From an uncultured Bacteroidales bacterium (GTDB taxonomy: Bacteria; Bacteroidota; Bacteroidia; Bacteroidales; F082), in contig ONFF01000017.1 of NCBI GenBank assembly GCA_900317055.1, positions 32,462-96,461 on the forward strand: DNA of 64,000 bases. Reading direction: 5' to 3'. Below the pieces are notes generated by a model. It saw only the letters and a program-made list of their open reading frames with translations, was not told where the DNA came from and searched no databases. Shown here one piece after another: positions 43,403 through 52,158 of the stretch (position 1 is its first letter; each line of letters opens with the position of its first letter). The translations under genes were made by a program, and so were the position numbers.

Positions 43403-46400
43403 GGTAAGTGCTCCAGTTGTAGGTGTCCTTCGGCTGTGTCTCGCCCCAGGCGAAGTAGTCGCCGTATTCCTCGGGGGTGTAGGCACCCACGTTGCAGGTG
43501 GCCCACAGCAGGCCGCTCGGAAGGCCGAGGTCGACGTAGTCGTCCTCATGAAGGGCCTCGCCGCGGAAGCAGACCGTGGTCTCCTCCGTCACATGCACGA
43601 AGAAGCCTTGCATCGGGGCCACGGGACCGCCATAAACCGTCTGCAAGTCGCCATTCGCGTCATACATCATGACTTCCATCGGCACCAGCTCGCCGTCGCT
43701 GGTCTGGCGGTAGATGTAGGCATTGTAGGTGAAGGGGTTGCCCAGCAACTCCCAACCATTGTAGGGATTGGTTGAGCCTTCTGTGTACTCCACGGTAATA
43801 TCCATAGCTGTTTCATAATTGGTAGAAAGCGTGGCGCCCGTCACCGAAATCTCGATGGACTCGGGATTGGCGTAAAGGTATCCAGAACCATAACCGATAT
43901 TATTGATGGGGGACTGCTTGTGGTTGCGCCATTCGGCATTCGGCTCGTTCGGGTCGAAACAGTAGAGGTCGCTGCCCTCGTTGGCAGCTATGTCTGTAGG
44001 CACTTGGTAATTTAGGAAAGGAAAAGCCAGCAGATAATAGTTGTTCTGGTTGTTCGCATCGCCATAACCTACGATGCTTTTCTTCATCGTCACCATAAGA
44101 TTATGTGTATGGTGTCTCAGTTGTCCGCCATCAGCCACGGTGATGCTGCCGCCATCGAGGTTCACCGTGTTGGCCACGGCTATATAGCCCGCAGGAACGA
44201 TGACATCAGCCTGGATGATGACGTCGCTGCCCGCGGGAGGCACCGTGCCTGTGTTCCAATGGCTGCCTTCGTTCCAGTTGCCGTTGCTGATGAAGATGGG
44301 CGGTGTGTCGGTGGTGAAGTAGTGCATGGCACTCCAATCCGTATAGGTGCCACTGCCGTCGCAGTCCATGCCTCTCACCTGCCATTCGTATTCGGTGGCA
44401 GGCATAAGACCGTTGATGTCGACGCTTGAGCCGGCGACAAGGACTGTCGTCCAGTCGGTCAGGGCATTGGGACTATAAACGCCGAAGTCGTCCACGTCGA
44501 GGTAATACTTATCTGTGCAGTCAAAGTGACGTATGGCCACGTAGCCTTGCATTCCGGCATAAGCACCCAAGTCAACGGTGAACTCATACCATGTTCCTTG
44601 GGCACGACTGTCGCCGCGGGTAGCGATGGCGCGACCGTCACTTCCCTTGGCGGCCATCGTCCATTCTTGCACCATGGTGAAGGCTGATGGATTGGTATTG
44701 TTCGTTGTAGAGACGGCCACACCGAAATGCTCGGCTGCATATAGGTTATCCTGAGCGCATGCATAGAACCTGACAAAGCCTCCCAAAGGTATCCTTGGCG
44801 TGACGAGATAGTTGTCGGGGGTCAGGGGACCTACTCCAGACACCCAACTTGCGGAAAGCGCCATGGATTGGCTCTCATGGCCTCCCCAAGCCGTGTTGAC
44901 TTGCCAGTTATAGCCATCGCCGTCGGCGTCAATGGTCGTCCATTGGTCAAGACCATCCTCGAAGTCGTCATAGAAGACGGAGGCCTGCCTATACCTCAGC
45001 GTGTAGGCGTCTTGCAAACCGCTCCAGTTCAATGTAGCCGAGTTCAAGGCGACATCTGAAGCCGCCAATGCGCCAGGCCGCATGCAAGGCTCGGGTGCCG
45101 TGAAGCTGAAGTCGTCAAGGTATAAGTAGAGCTGGTCATACGAATTACACCTGACGGCCACAAACTTGGTACCGGCAGGAAGCAATGTGTGGTAGCGTTT
45201 CCAACATGTATTGGAAACAGTGGTCTCTTCCTCCCAGGTGAAACTGTCCACATCGGCGTCGGTGGTTGACCAGCCCACTTGGAACCTTTCGCAATATGCA
45301 AGGGAATTGTTCTTGTATTGGAACTCGACAGCCAAGCCCTCATCGGTGCCGACCAACTCGGGGGAAATCAGATATTGGGGCGGAGCAGTGTTATACTTGA
45401 ATCTGAAACCGTAAGAGCCAGTATACGCGCCATTCACGTTGATACCCGTTAATCCGTCGCAGTCAACCATCGACCAGCAGTTGAACTCGTCGCTGTCCTC
45501 GAAGCCATAGGCATAAGGGATGGTTCTTGCGCATGTGCCGCTCCCGTTGAGGATGAGCTGGTTCTTGAAGGGGATGGTGAATAATGTGCCAACATAGCCC
45601 GAGGGACTGCTGGGGTTGAAGTTGGTGTTATCGTTGTAGATATAAATGGACTGTTGCTCATCGGGTATGTAGCCTCGACACTCCATGTGCGGTTCATTCG
45701 ACCAGCTTCCCGTGTTGTCATCCATGACCAAGAGAAGGTTGGATGTGCCGTTGTAGGCGAAGGGCGTGTCAAGCTCAATGGTGGTCCAGTAGCCCTTGGT
45801 CATGGTCACCGTGCCGCTGAAGACGCGGTTGGCCGACGACACTGACACCCAGTCGGTGCCACTGCTGAAGCTGTTCTTGGTGGTATGCAACATATAGATG
45901 TCATAGCTTCGGGTTTTCGTGTTGCCGGCATTGTAGAAGGATATGCTATTGATCGTGGTGCTTCCGCCAAGCTCATTGGGGGTGTAGATTTGTTCCGACA
46001 GGCCGTATCTGAAATAGGAATAGCTAGGCAGGTAGGTAGAGTTTGCTGTCCAATTGTTGCTCACATAAACACCACTGATAGGCATGAAGACGGCCTCAAG
46101 CTCCACATTCTCTGTCACGGCGAAGCTGTATGTGGTTTCGCAGCTGGCCACTGTCCCGTTCAGGCTCCAATGCAGGAAGAGGTTCCCCTCGTCGGGAGTG
46201 GCTCTCAGCGTGCAGGTCATGCCTGCGCCATAATGCCCTGCCCCGCTCACCGTGCCTGTGCCGTTGCCGGCCACGGTGGTCGTGACGTCATACGAATGGC
46301 TGTTCAAGAGGATTTGGTTCTTCACCCCTAAAGTTGAGCCCGAGTAAGAGGAAGCATTGCTGGGGTTGTAGTTGGTGCCATCGCTATAGACACGGAGCGA

Positions 46401-49007
46401 TTGGACGCCACTACCATACGTCCGGCAAGCCATCTGGGGGGCCATCGTCCAGTCTCCCGTGTTATCGTCCACGACCAAGAGAAGGTTGGAGGTACCGTTG
46501 TAGGCGAAGGGCGTGTCAAGCTCGATGGTGGTCCAGTAGCCTCGGGTCATGGTCACCGTGCCGCTGAAGACACGGTTGGCTGTTGTAATGTTGACCCAAT
46601 CTGTGCCGCTGCTGAAGGCATTCTTTGTGGTATGCGACATATAAATGTCATAGCTACGCGTTTTTGTCGGGCCTTCGTTGAAGAACGATAGCGAACTTAT
46701 GGTGGTGCTTCCGCCAATCTCCGACGGGTTGTAGATTTGCTCAGAAAGCGAGTAGTTAAAATACGAATAGCTTGGAAGGGTCTCGTTGGTTGACTGGTCT
46801 TCGCCGACGAGTGTCCCTGTTACGAGCATGAAGACCGCTTTGATTTGTACCGTCTCACCTTGCATCGTCCAGCTGTAGGTCGGGTCGCAGCTGACCACTT
46901 CACCGTCGATGCTCCAATGGAGGAACATGTATCCGGCATTCGGCGTGGCCGTCACCGTGCATGTCTGACCGTAATTGTAGTAGCCGTTGCCCGTCACCGA
47001 GCCGCCTGCGGAAGGAACGGCCGAGGGGACGACGACTCCGCCGCACAACACTCCCTGCATGTTGGTGAACGCGCTCCAGCCCTGTGCAGCCTGATACTGT
47101 GAAAGCGTATGGCATGGCACTTGGACCAAGATGCTTTTCGGCACATTGGCAAACGCTGTTGCGCTCGTGGTAGGTGGAAATTCGGGCAAGGCTTGGATGG
47201 ACGTCAAGTGATTGCAATTATTAAAGGCATAAGCACCTATCGAGTTCACGGAAAGGCCGATGGTCAGCGTGCCGTTGAATCCAGTGCACCCAGCGAAAGC
47301 AGTCTCGCCAATCGTGGTCACGGAATTCGGGATGGTAAGGCTTCCAGTGAAGCCGTCACAAAGGTAGAAAGCAAGGTTGCCTATCGAGGCCACAGAATTA
47401 CCGAGGGCAAGGGTGCCGACAAAGCCATCGCATCCAGCGAAAGCTTCCTCTCCTATCGAAATCACGGAATTGCCAATGGTCAAGTTGCCATTGAAACCGT
47501 TGCATTGGTAGAAGGCATTTTCTCCTATCGTGGTCACGGAATTCGGGATGGTCAAGTTACCCGTGAAACCATGGTTGCCATAAAAAGCCGCATAACCAAT
47601 CGAGGTCACCGAATTGCCAATGGTTAACGTACCATCGAAACCACTGTAATTAAAGAAAGCATAATCACCTATCGAGGTCACGGAATTGCCTATGATGAGC
47701 GAGCCACTGAAATTGGCAGCCAATCTACCTCTAAAGCTTTCAGGGATGTTAGGCATATTAACATTCAAGCCGTTGAAAGTGCAATCCTTGAAAGCATTCA
47801 TGCCAATCGAAGTCACGGAATTGCCAATGAACAGCGGGCCACTATACGATCCTTTAACGGTGCTTATGAAATTAGCCGGGATGTTAGGCATGTTGATGCT
47901 CAAGCCGTTGAAAGTGCATTTATAGAAAGCACTTTGACCAATCGAAGTCACGGAATTACCGATGGTCAGCGTGCCGTTGAATCCAGTGCACCCAGCGAAA
48001 GCAGTCTCGCCAATCGTGGTCACGGAGTTGGGGATGGTCAGGCTGCCCGTGAAACCGCTGCAACCATAGAAAGCTCTCTCACCTATCGAGGTCACGGAGT
48101 TGGGGATGGTCAAGCTGCCCGTGAAACCGCTGCAACCATAGAAAGCTCTCTCACCTATCGAGGTCACGGAGTTGGGGATGGTCAAGCTGCCCGTGAAACC
48201 GCTGCAAACTATGAAGGCAGCATCGCCAATCGAGGTCACGGAGTTTGGAATGTTCAGTGAGCCAGTGAAACCACTGCAACCCGAAAATGCAGAATTGCCT
48301 ATCGAGGTGACGGAATTGCCGATGGTCAGCGGGCCCGAGAAACCATAACATTCTTCGAAAGCACATTCGCCTATCGATGTCACTGAATCTGGAATGGTAA
48401 GTGGGCCTGTGAGGCCAGTGCAATAATAGAAAGCGAAATGGTCAATCGTTGTCACGGAATTCGGGATGGTCAGCGAACCAGTGAAACCGATGCAACCAGA
48501 GAAAGTTCTCTCACCTATCGAGGTCACGGAATTGGGGATGGTCAGCGAACCAGTGAAGCCTGTGCATTCAAAGAAAGCCCAATCGCCTATCGTGGTCACG
48601 GAATTGGGGATGGTTAGGCTGCCCGTGAATCCACTGCAACTATTGAAAGCATCATCGCCTATCGTGGTCACGGTATTTGGGATGGTCAACGATCCCGTCA
48701 AACCGTTACAGCCTCGGAAAGTATAATCGCCTATTTTTGTCACGATGTAAGTTACACCATTATTGGTTACTGTTGAAGGCAGGGTGATGCTTCCCGTGGG
48801 TTTGGTGTATCCACTCCAAGGATTTGTAGTGCTTGTTCCCGGATAGGTTATCTCCACATAGTGGTTGGTGGCATTAATGACGTTGAAGTACAGTGTTTTC
48901 CCTGAGCACACCGCTGAGAAGTTATACGCATACGCCGTTCCCATGCCCAAGCCGAAGGCGAAGAGGAGGGTGAAGACTCCTTTTTGAATGAGTAAAACTT
49001 TTTTCAT
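43347..49007 (-). CDS. Giant BspA-type LRR surface protein (E), C-terminal domain frameshifted
   Basis: 1886 residues with a signal peptide (GVFTLLFAFGLGMGTAYA). About 20 BspA/LRR_5 repeats run from about 75 to 630; two adjacent 72-base repeat units are identical. The LRR cap contains VPCHTLSQYQAAQGW. Then come two InlB-like repeats, two QQIYT modules, a MAM-like domain, a cleaved-adhesin-like domain (DFEDGLDQWTTIDADGDGYN), and a beta-rich segment with NGWELLGNPFTYNAYI near the end. There is no copy of the shared C-terminal module. The final Fib_succ-type domain starts (DYVDLGLPSGLLWATCNVG) but the frame breaks after STYQY and ends in an unrelated GTTTRPSLGRPRMA. The product is probably still exported but lacks its last ~95 residues. 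Confidence 0.87.
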   Translation of the reverse strand: MKKVLLIQKGVFTLLFAFGLGMGTAYAYNFSAVCSGKTLYFNVINATNHYVEITYPGTSTTNPWSGYTKPTGSITLPSTVTNNGVTYIVTKIGDYTFRGCNGLTGSLTIPNTVTTIGDDAFNSCSGFTGSLTIPNSVTTIGDWAFFECTGFTGSLTIPNSVTSIGERTFSGCIGFTGSLTIPNSVTTIDHFAFYYCTGLTGPLTIPDSVTSIGECAFEECYGFSGPLTIGNSVTSIGNSAFSGCSGFTGSLNIPNSVTSIGDAAFIVCSGFTGSLTIPNSVTSIGERAFYGCSGFTGSLTIPNSVTSIGERAFYGCSGFTGSLTIPNSVTTIGETAFAGCTGFNGTLTIGNSVTSIGQSAFYKCTFNGLSINMPNIPANFISTVKGSYSGPLFIGNSVTSIGMNAFKDCTFNGLNVNMPNIPESFRGRLAANFSGSLIIGNSVTSIGDYAFFNYSGFDGTLTIGNSVTSIGYAAFYGNHGFTGNLTIPNSVTTIGENAFYQCNGFNGNLTIGNSVISIGEEAFAGCDGFVGTLALGNSVASIGNLAFYLCDGFTGSLTIPNSVTTIGETAFAGCTGFNGTLTIGLSVNSIGAYAFNNCNHLTSIQALPEFPPTTSATAFANVPKSILVQVPCHTLSQYQAAQGWSAFTNMQGVLCGGVVVPSAVPSAGGSVTGNGYYNYGQTCTVTATPNAGYMFLHWSIDGEVVSCDPTYSWTMQGETVQIKAVFMLVTGTLVGEDQSTNETLPSYSYFNYSLSEQIYNPSEIGGSTTISSLSFFNEGPTKTRSYDIYMSHTTKNAFSSGTDWVNITTANRVFSGTVTMTRGYWTTIELDTPFAYNGTSNLLLVVDDNTGDWTMAPQMACRTYGSGVQSLRVYSDGTNYNPSNASSYSGSTLGVKNQILLNSHSYDVTTTVAGNGTGTVSGAGHYGAGMTCTLRATPDEGNLFLHWSLNGTVASCETTYSFAVTENVELEAVFMPISGVYVSNNWTANSTYLPSYSYFRYGLSEQIYTPNELGGSTTINSISFYNAGNTKTRSYDIYMLHTTKNSFSSGTDWVSVSSANRVFSGTVTMTKGYWTTIELDTPFAYNGTSNLLLVMDDNTGSWSNEPHMECRGYIPDEQQSIYIYNDNTNFNPSSPSGYVGTLFTIPFKNQLILNGSGTCARTIPYAYGFEDSDEFNCWSMVDCDGLTGINVNGAYTGSYGFRFKYNTAPPQYLISPELVGTDEGLAVEFQYKNNSLAYCERFQVGWSTTDADVDSFTWEEETTVSNTCWKRYHTLLPAGTKFVAVRCNSYDQLYLYLDDFSFTAPEPCMRPGALAASDVALNSATLNWSGLQDAYTLRYRQASVFYDDFEDGLDQWTTIDADGDGYNWQVNTAWGGHESQSMALSASWVSGVGPLTPDNYLVTPRIPLGGFVRFYACAQDNLYAAEHFGVAVSTTNNTNPSAFTMVQEWTMAAKGSDGRAIATRGDSRAQGTWYEFTVDLGAYAGMQGYVAIRHFDCTDKYYLDVDDFGVYSPNALTDWTTVLVAGSSVDINGLMPATEYEWQVRGMDCDGSGTYTDWSAMHYFTTDTPPIFISNGNWNEGSHWNTGTVPPAGSDVIIQADVIVPAGYIAVANTVNLDGGSITVADGGQLRHHTHNLMVTMKKSIVGYGDANNQNNYYLLAFPFLNYQVPTDIAANEGSDLYCFDPNEPNAEWRNHKQSPINNIGYGSGYLYANPESIEISVTGATLSTNYETAMDITVEYTEGSTNPYNGWELLGNPFTYNAYIYRQTSDGELVPMEVMMYDANGDLQTVYGGPVAPMQGFFVHVTEETTVCFRGEALHEDDYVDLGLPSGLLWATCNVGAYTPEEYGDYFAWGETQPKDTYNWSTYQYCMGTTTRPSLGRPRMA
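48061..48204 (-). repeat. Two identical 72-base LRR units in tandem
   Basis: Bases 48061-48132 and 48133-48204 are identical, each encoding one 24-residue LRR (SIGERAFYGCSGFTG core). The preceding 72 bases are nearly the same. This is the substrate for recombination or slippage that changes repeat number in frame. Confidence 0.95.
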
Positions 49008-49068
49008 AATGTGATATTTTGTTGGTTAGTAATTCGTTGTTGTCTGCGGAACTCGAGACTTATGTGGC

Positions 49069-49140
49069 TATCAACTATCAGCCGTCAGCTGTCAAGCTTG
49101 GTGAACCAAGGCTGATTGCTGATGGCTGAAGGCTGAGAGC
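49069..49140. repeat. AGC-rich micro-repeat with inverted symmetry in the E leader
   Basis: CAGCCGTCAGCTGTCAAGCTT faces AAGGCTGATTGCTGATGGCTG (imperfect pairing) between the E start codon and its -7 box. The element therefore lies in the 5' untranslated region of the E message. Confidence 0.7.
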
Positions 49141-49159
49141 CTTTAGGATTTTCCGCCTA

Positions 49160-49167
49160 CAAATTTA
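49160..49167 (-). promoter_or_regulatory. -7 box of LRR protein E
   Basis: TAAATTTG on the minus strand, a full match to TAnnTTTG, 153 bases before the start because of the repeat in the leader. No -33 TTTG. Confidence 0.6.
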
Positions 49168-49190
49168 AAGGGGATTTTTGGAATGGTTGT

Positions 49191-49204
49191 AAGTAAATTT
49201 ACTT
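49191..49204. promoter_or_regulatory. Putative operator (AAGTAAATTTACTT) of LRR protein E
   Basis: Perfect 14-base palindrome, 23 bases upstream of the -7 box, flanked by TTGT and AGTGCAACAAAA as at LRR protein D. It lies just past the stop of the LuxR-type regulator gene. Confidence 0.65.
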
Positions 49205-49222
49205 AGTGCAACAAAAAAACCA

Positions 49223-49852
49223 TCAGTTTTTTGCCACCAATCCGGCTTCGTAGGCGTATTTCACCAAATCTGCCGTGGAATTGAGGTCGAGTTTTTCGAA
49301 GATATGGCTTTTGTGCACTTCCACCGTGCGACGGCTCAGGCCAAGGCGGTCGGCAATCTGTTGGGCCGACATGCCGTTGGCGCACAACTGGACGATTTCT
49401 ATCTCGCGAGCCGACAGGTCGGCTTTTGCCCTGATGCGGTATCGTTTGGTTTCATCGTCACCATTGATGCAAAACAGGGCATTGAGTTTTGCCTTCAACG
49501 TTTCCGGATCCACATCCTTGCCCAAATATCCATCCACAAGACCTTGGGTGTCAGCCACCAAATCCTCGTTCTCGATTTCGCCCGAAATCAGGACGATTTT
49601 GGCCTTTGGGCAGAGCACCCGCGCATGATGAATCACATCGATGCCAGTGCCGTCGGGCAGGAAGTAGTCGAGCAAGATGAGGTCCACATCATCGTAATGT
49701 CGCTCAAGATAACTCTTGGCCGACTTCACGTCGTCGGCCTCGGCTACAACAAGGCTGCTCAAGCCAGAATAGTTGAGCGACAAGCGAATGCCCACGCGGA
49801 AAAGCGGATGGTCCTCCACCAAAAGGATTCGTATAGGCTGTGGTTGGGTCAT
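49223..49852 (-). CDS. NarL/LuxR-family response regulator
   Basis: 209 residues. An N-terminal receiver domain (1-125) has the acidic pocket ED in VEDHPLFRVG, the phosphorylated Asp in LILLDYFLPDG, and Lys in LGKDVDPE. The C-terminal LuxR-type helix-turn-helix (about 145-205) shows LSAREIEIVQLCANGMS, IADRLGLSRRTVEVHKSHI and the tail LVKYAYEAGL. It lies 158 bases downstream of the TPR histidine kinase on the same strand and is its likely partner. The best candidates for its binding sites are the AAGTAAATTTACTT elements at 42865, 49191 and 51982 (inference). Confidence 0.92.
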   Translation of the reverse strand: MTQPQPIRILLVEDHPLFRVGIRLSLNYSGLSSLVVAEADDVKSAKSYLERHYDDVDLILLDYFLPDGTGIDVIHHARVLCPKAKIVLISGEIENEDLVADTQGLVDGYLGKDVDPETLKAKLNALFCINGDDETKRYRIRAKADLSAREIEIVQLCANGMSAQQIADRLGLSRRTVEVHKSHIFEKLDLNSTADLVKYAYEAGLVAKN

Positions 49853-49886
49853 TGGGTTGATAATTTTGACTTAGGACACGGGGCTT

Positions 49887-49979
49887 TTTATTGCTGTTAG
49901 CCATTAGCTTTTAGCCGTTAGCTTGCTTGCTCGTTTGCTAATAGCTAAAAGCTAACTGCTAAAAGCCAACAGCAATAAA
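49887..49979. repeat. Long hairpin of AGC-rich micro-repeats between kinase and regulator genes
   Basis: TTTATTGCTGTTaGCCATTAG on one side and its near-complement ending CCAACAGCAATAAA on the other, with GCTAATAGCTAAAAGC units in the middle. It could attenuate transcription from the kinase gene into the regulator gene. Confidence 0.85.
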
Positions 49980-50010
49980 TTTCCATATCCGATATTTAAA
50001 CCATTCATTT

Positions 50011-51849
50011 TCATTTCTTAACACTGAGTGTCACTGTGGTTCCCATGCCTTCCTCGCTTTCTATTGCCAAAGTTCCGCCGTTGCGTTCCATCATCTGCTG
50101 GCTGACGAAAAGGCCAATGCCGGTGCCCAACTCGCCGCCGGTGCCTTCGGCCGAAGAGGTCATCATCTTCAGCAATTTGCCCAACTTTTCCTTTTCGATG
50201 CCTTTGCCGTGGTCAATAACCTTGACCAGGTAACGCTCGCCGCCGTCTTCGGCTTCCAACCTGACTTCGCCGTTGGCGAAAGAGTATTTCACCGCATTCG
50301 AGAGGATGTTCTGCAACACCATCTCTATGGTTTTGGGGTCGTCGTTGCCCATCCAGTCCTTGGGTATGGCATTGGTGACCTTCAGTTGCTTCTGCCCGAT
50401 TTCGAAGGCCAGGCTACGCGTCACAGTTTCGGCCAGTTCGCTCAAGTTGAAAGGCTCGGCATGGCTTTCGGTGTCGCCAATCATGCCCTTCACCCAACCG
50501 ATGACATTGACGGTCTTGACCTTCAATTCCTTGGTTGACGATTTCAGGGTAAACAGATACTCCTTCAGGTTATCAATTGGCATTTCGTCGATGTGCATGC
50601 AGATAAGGTCGAGGATTTTCTCCTGCGCCTGCAACGGCGTCTTGATGTCGTGCGAGACCACGGTGAACAACTGGTTTTTGGTATTGTTGAGGCGGGTCAG
50701 CGTTTCGTTCTGTTTTTTACGTTGGATGGCGTTGCGCGCCAGCACCACGACCAAGACGAGCAGCAAGGCCACCACAAGCAGCGACAAGGAAAGCAGGAGA
50801 CGGCTTTGTCGGGTTTTCTCCTCCTGCATCTCCAGTGCATGCTCTTTCTCTGACATTTGGTACCTCACTTGGTAGTCGCGAATCAAGGCTTGCTGGTCTT
50901 CGTTGTAGATAGAGTCCCTCATCTTGTTGCATTCCTCAAGATAGCCGATGGCGCGTTCCGGGTGTGAGGCCTTTGTGGCCAGATATGCCCCTTGCATGCA
51001 TTCCAGGTAAAACTGGTTGTACTGGTTTTCTTTCGCGATGTCAAAGGCTTCGAGGAAATGTTGCTCCGAAGCCATGTCGTCGCCACGGTCGTGGGCATAT
51101 TGGCCTTTAAGCATGATGATGGCGGTTTCGAAGTAGAGTTCCTTTTCGTGTTGTGCAATGACGAGTGCGGTGTCGAGTTGGGCATGGGCCTCGTCGAGGC
51201 GACCTGTCGCTTGGTAGGCTCTCGACAAGGTGATGTGCCTGTTGATGAGTTTTTCTTGGTTGTCGCCATATTGTTGCGACAAAGCCAAGGCTTGTTCGGC
51301 AAAGTCAACGGCCTCGGCTTGGGTTTTGTCGTGCTGCGGGTCGTCGGCTGCCATCAGTCCAAGTTGCATCAGCCGCACCCCCGAGAGGTTCTGGTAATAG
51401 GTGGCCAGGTCGAGGTTGGTCGTCGTGTCAGTACCTGGGTCCCCAAGCATCTCGATACATTTCCAGTACATCTCCTCCGACTGGTCATATTCCTCCATGT
51501 CGAAATAAATCGAGGCGATGTTGTTGATGACATACCGTTTGTTGACGGAGGCCATCGTGCCACCGATTTCATCCATGATTTCGGTGCAGATGGTGTAGTT
51601 GCGTATGGCTTCGTCATATTGCCCCATGCGCATGTAAGCCCCTGCGATGGTGTTGTAGCATCCTGCCACATTGTACTTGTCGTCCACCTGTTCATAAAGT
51701 TGCAACGCCTGCTTGCTATAGTCAATCACCTCAACGAAACGGCTCTCGTTGAAGCATTGCAATATCTTGGCCCTCAGGCTGTCAGCGTTTTGCGCCTTCA
51801 CCCCTATGGCGAGGCAGGCAAGGATAATCGTGGAAAACAGTCTTTTCAT
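50011..51849 (-). CDS. TPR-containing membrane sensor histidine kinase
   Basis: 612 residues. A signal peptide (MKRLFSTIILACLAIGVKA) precedes a periplasmic TPR region (about 20-330: YNTIAGAYMRMGQYDEAIRN and similar). One membrane helix follows (about 349-371, LLLSLSLLVVALLLVLVVVLA) with a short coiled coil on each side. The HisKA domain has the phosphoacceptor in VVSHDIKTPLQ, and the HATPase has an N-box (LQNILSNAVKYS), G1 (VIDHGKGI) and G2 (GTGIGLFVSQQ). The architecture is the usual one for Bacteroidota TPR kinases that sense an unknown extracytoplasmic signal. It has its own promoter with the same palindrome/-7 layout as LRR proteins D and E, suggesting autoregulation. Confidence 0.93.
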   Translation of the reverse strand: MKRLFSTIILACLAIGVKAQNADSLRAKILQCFNESRFVEVIDYSKQALQLYEQVDDKYNVAGCYNTIAGAYMRMGQYDEAIRNYTICTEIMDEIGGTMASVNKRYVINNIASIYFDMEEYDQSEEMYWKCIEMLGDPGTDTTTNLDLATYYQNLSGVRLMQLGLMAADDPQHDKTQAEAVDFAEQALALSQQYGDNQEKLINRHITLSRAYQATGRLDEAHAQLDTALVIAQHEKELYFETAIIMLKGQYAHDRGDDMASEQHFLEAFDIAKENQYNQFYLECMQGAYLATKASHPERAIGYLEECNKMRDSIYNEDQQALIRDYQVRYQMSEKEHALEMQEEKTRQSRLLLSLSLLVVALLLVLVVVLARNAIQRKKQNETLTRLNNTKNQLFTVVSHDIKTPLQAQEKILDLICMHIDEMPIDNLKEYLFTLKSSTKELKVKTVNVIGWVKGMIGDTESHAEPFNLSELAETVTRSLAFEIGQKQLKVTNAIPKDWMGNDDPKTIEMVLQNILSNAVKYSFANGEVRLEAEDGGERYLVKVIDHGKGIEKEKLGKLLKMMTSSAEGTGGELGTGIGLFVSQQMMERNGGTLAIESEEGMGTTVTLSVKK

Positions 51850-51950
51850 GTCCTACTCCTATTCTTATTTTTAAAAAAATGATAATCAATTAATAGGATG
51901 CAAATTCGCAAAGATTCTCGGTTTTTCATCATCTTGCAGATTACAAAACA

Positions 51951-51958
51951 CAAAAATA
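51951..51958 (-). promoter_or_regulatory. -7 box of the kinase gene
   Basis: TATTTTTG on the minus strand, 102 bases before the start; no -33 TTTG. Confidence 0.6.
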
Positions 51959-51981
51959 GTAATGATTTTGGAAATAGCTAT

Positions 51982-51995
51982 AAATAAATTTACTT
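51982..51995. promoter_or_regulatory. Putative operator (AAATAAATTTACTT) of the kinase gene
   Basis: One mismatch from the perfect palindrome at 49191-49204, again exactly 23 bases from the -7 box and with the same TTTTGGAAAT-like spacer content. Confidence 0.6.
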
Positions 51996-52013
51996 ACGCC
52001 AAAAAAATATGAG

Positions 52014-52080
52014 AATGACAGGCTTCATAAAGCATGTCATCCCGATGCTGGCCTCACGGGCAAAGGCATGGGATCTATGC
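52014..52080. repeat. Dispersed palindromic repeat (GGGATCTATGC class)
   Basis: AATGACAGGCTTCATAAAGC, ATGTCATCCCGATGC and GCATGGGATCTATGC give interleaved inverted pairs; related to 42931-42993. The intergenic 51850-52158 holds this, the kinase promoter and the terminator of the next gene. Confidence 0.65.
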
Positions 52081-52096
52081 TTTCTTAAGCCATCCT

Positions 52097-52131
52097 AAAA
52101 AACGGCCGCCCTCCTCCGAGAGCGGCCGTTT
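52097..52131 (-). terminator. Array terminator, M6-like protein H
   Basis: AAACGGCCGCTCTCGGAGGA then GGGCGGCCGTT and six T on the minus strand, 28 bases after the stop. Confidence 0.92.
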
Positions 52132-52158
52132 GGCATTCTAATATATGTTGGTACAACT

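Noticed and set aside
48061-48204. CRISPR-like regular repeats
   Set aside because: The 72-base period is in frame and encodes 24-residue LRRs; there are no unique spacers and no cas genes.
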